Shown here piece by piece: positions 63,887 through 64,000 of a stretch of 64,000 bases of DNA. The stretch is from positions 496,001-560,000 of the forward strand of contig NZ_CP129107.1 of the NCBI RefSeq assembly GCF_030406725.1. The letters run 5' to 3'. Made by a program: the position numbers and the translations under genes. A model generated the notes under the pieces. That model was not told the DNA's origin. It made no database searches and saw only the letters and a list, made by a program, of their open reading frames with translations. Origin of the DNA: Alteriqipengyuania flavescens. Lineage in GTDB: Bacteria; Pseudomonadota; Alphaproteobacteria; Sphingomonadales; Sphingomonadaceae. How positions within the stretch are numbered: position 1 is the stretch's first letter; each line of letters starts with the position of its first letter.

Positions 63887-64000
63887 TATTTTCCGCAGCA
63901 ATTCAAAAGGCTGCGACTTCCACGCAAATTCTTTCCCGTTCCGCGGCATCCAGTCGGCAGATCCTGCGTAGCTGCTTGCGTCATCCGCTGGATGGCAAGC
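63887..64000. other. Downstream segment, no gene seen
   Basis: The last 114 bases hold no supported reading frame, RNA or terminator. A following gene may begin beyond the window. Confidence 0.5.

Overview
The window is a gene-dense, high-GC bacterial chromosome segment. Its gene content points to an alphaproteobacterium of the order Sphingomonadales, most likely of the Erythrobacter/Qipengyuania/Altererythrobacter kind: a ChpT phosphotransferase, an EipA (DUF1134) envelope protein, a RpoH heat-shock sigma factor, an ATP12 F1-assembly chaperone, a TIGR02186 protein, a TorF-type porin, an N4-receptor-like glycosyltransferase and many ATGA/GTGA stop-start overlaps. The assignment is inference from family distribution, not from a phylogenetic marker.

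Layout. 1-2949 (+) is a compact housekeeping run (pseudouridine synthase, PaiB-like protein, HAD phosphatase, small membrane protein, ATP12). 2946-6532 (-) is a complete Mla-type lipid transport operon (MlaE with STAS, MlaF, MlaD, auxiliary lipoprotein). 6624-10669 (+) holds valS, with a repeat element translated in frame inside it, then queE and a decayed SGNH-like gene. 10657-16906 (-) holds a HerA-like ATPase, a TIGR02186/TauE pair and a reduced NfrA/NfrB-like glycan system. 17050-23815 holds nhaA, gloA, a porin, a PPP phosphatase, ugd, the RNase P RNA gene, an amidase and chpT.

23919-32484 is a sulfide-handling block: a cysteine-free ArsR regulator and a peroxiredoxin on the minus strand, divergent from a persulfide-dioxygenase-like hydrolase, two YeeE/YedE half transporters, a type II sulfide:quinone oxidoreductase, a SulP permease and a CioAB-type bd oxidase with its DUF2474 subunit. 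The logic is sulfide to persulfide plus quinol, then quinol to a sulfide-tolerant terminal oxidase. 32522-42793 is mostly housekeeping (rluD, rpoH, mtgA, zinc exporter, SCO, ribD, ribE, aminotransferase, eipA).

43018-56360 is the accessory highlight. A tRNA-Ser(GCU) gene is followed by about 13.2 kb of visibly lower-GC DNA, which ends in an exact 26-bp copy of the tRNA 3' end. This marks a genomic island without a recognisable integrase. Its cargo is a whole microaerobic respiration package: ccoNOQP, ccoGHIS, an uncharacterised cysteine-rich small gene, hemN, a FixK-like and a cluster-type FnrL regulator, and two good FNR boxes. One FNR box faces an ompW remnant fused to a truncated AhpD-like gene.

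56423-64000 returns to the core chromosome: pirin, a LOV-HWE histidine kinase broken by an internal deletion beside an intact response regulator, a TonB receptor, a flavin monooxygenase, a CinA-domain protein, and an ECF sigma gene with an internal deletion beside an intact anti-sigma factor. Several out-of-frame internal deletions in the last 9 kb are notable and should be checked against reads.
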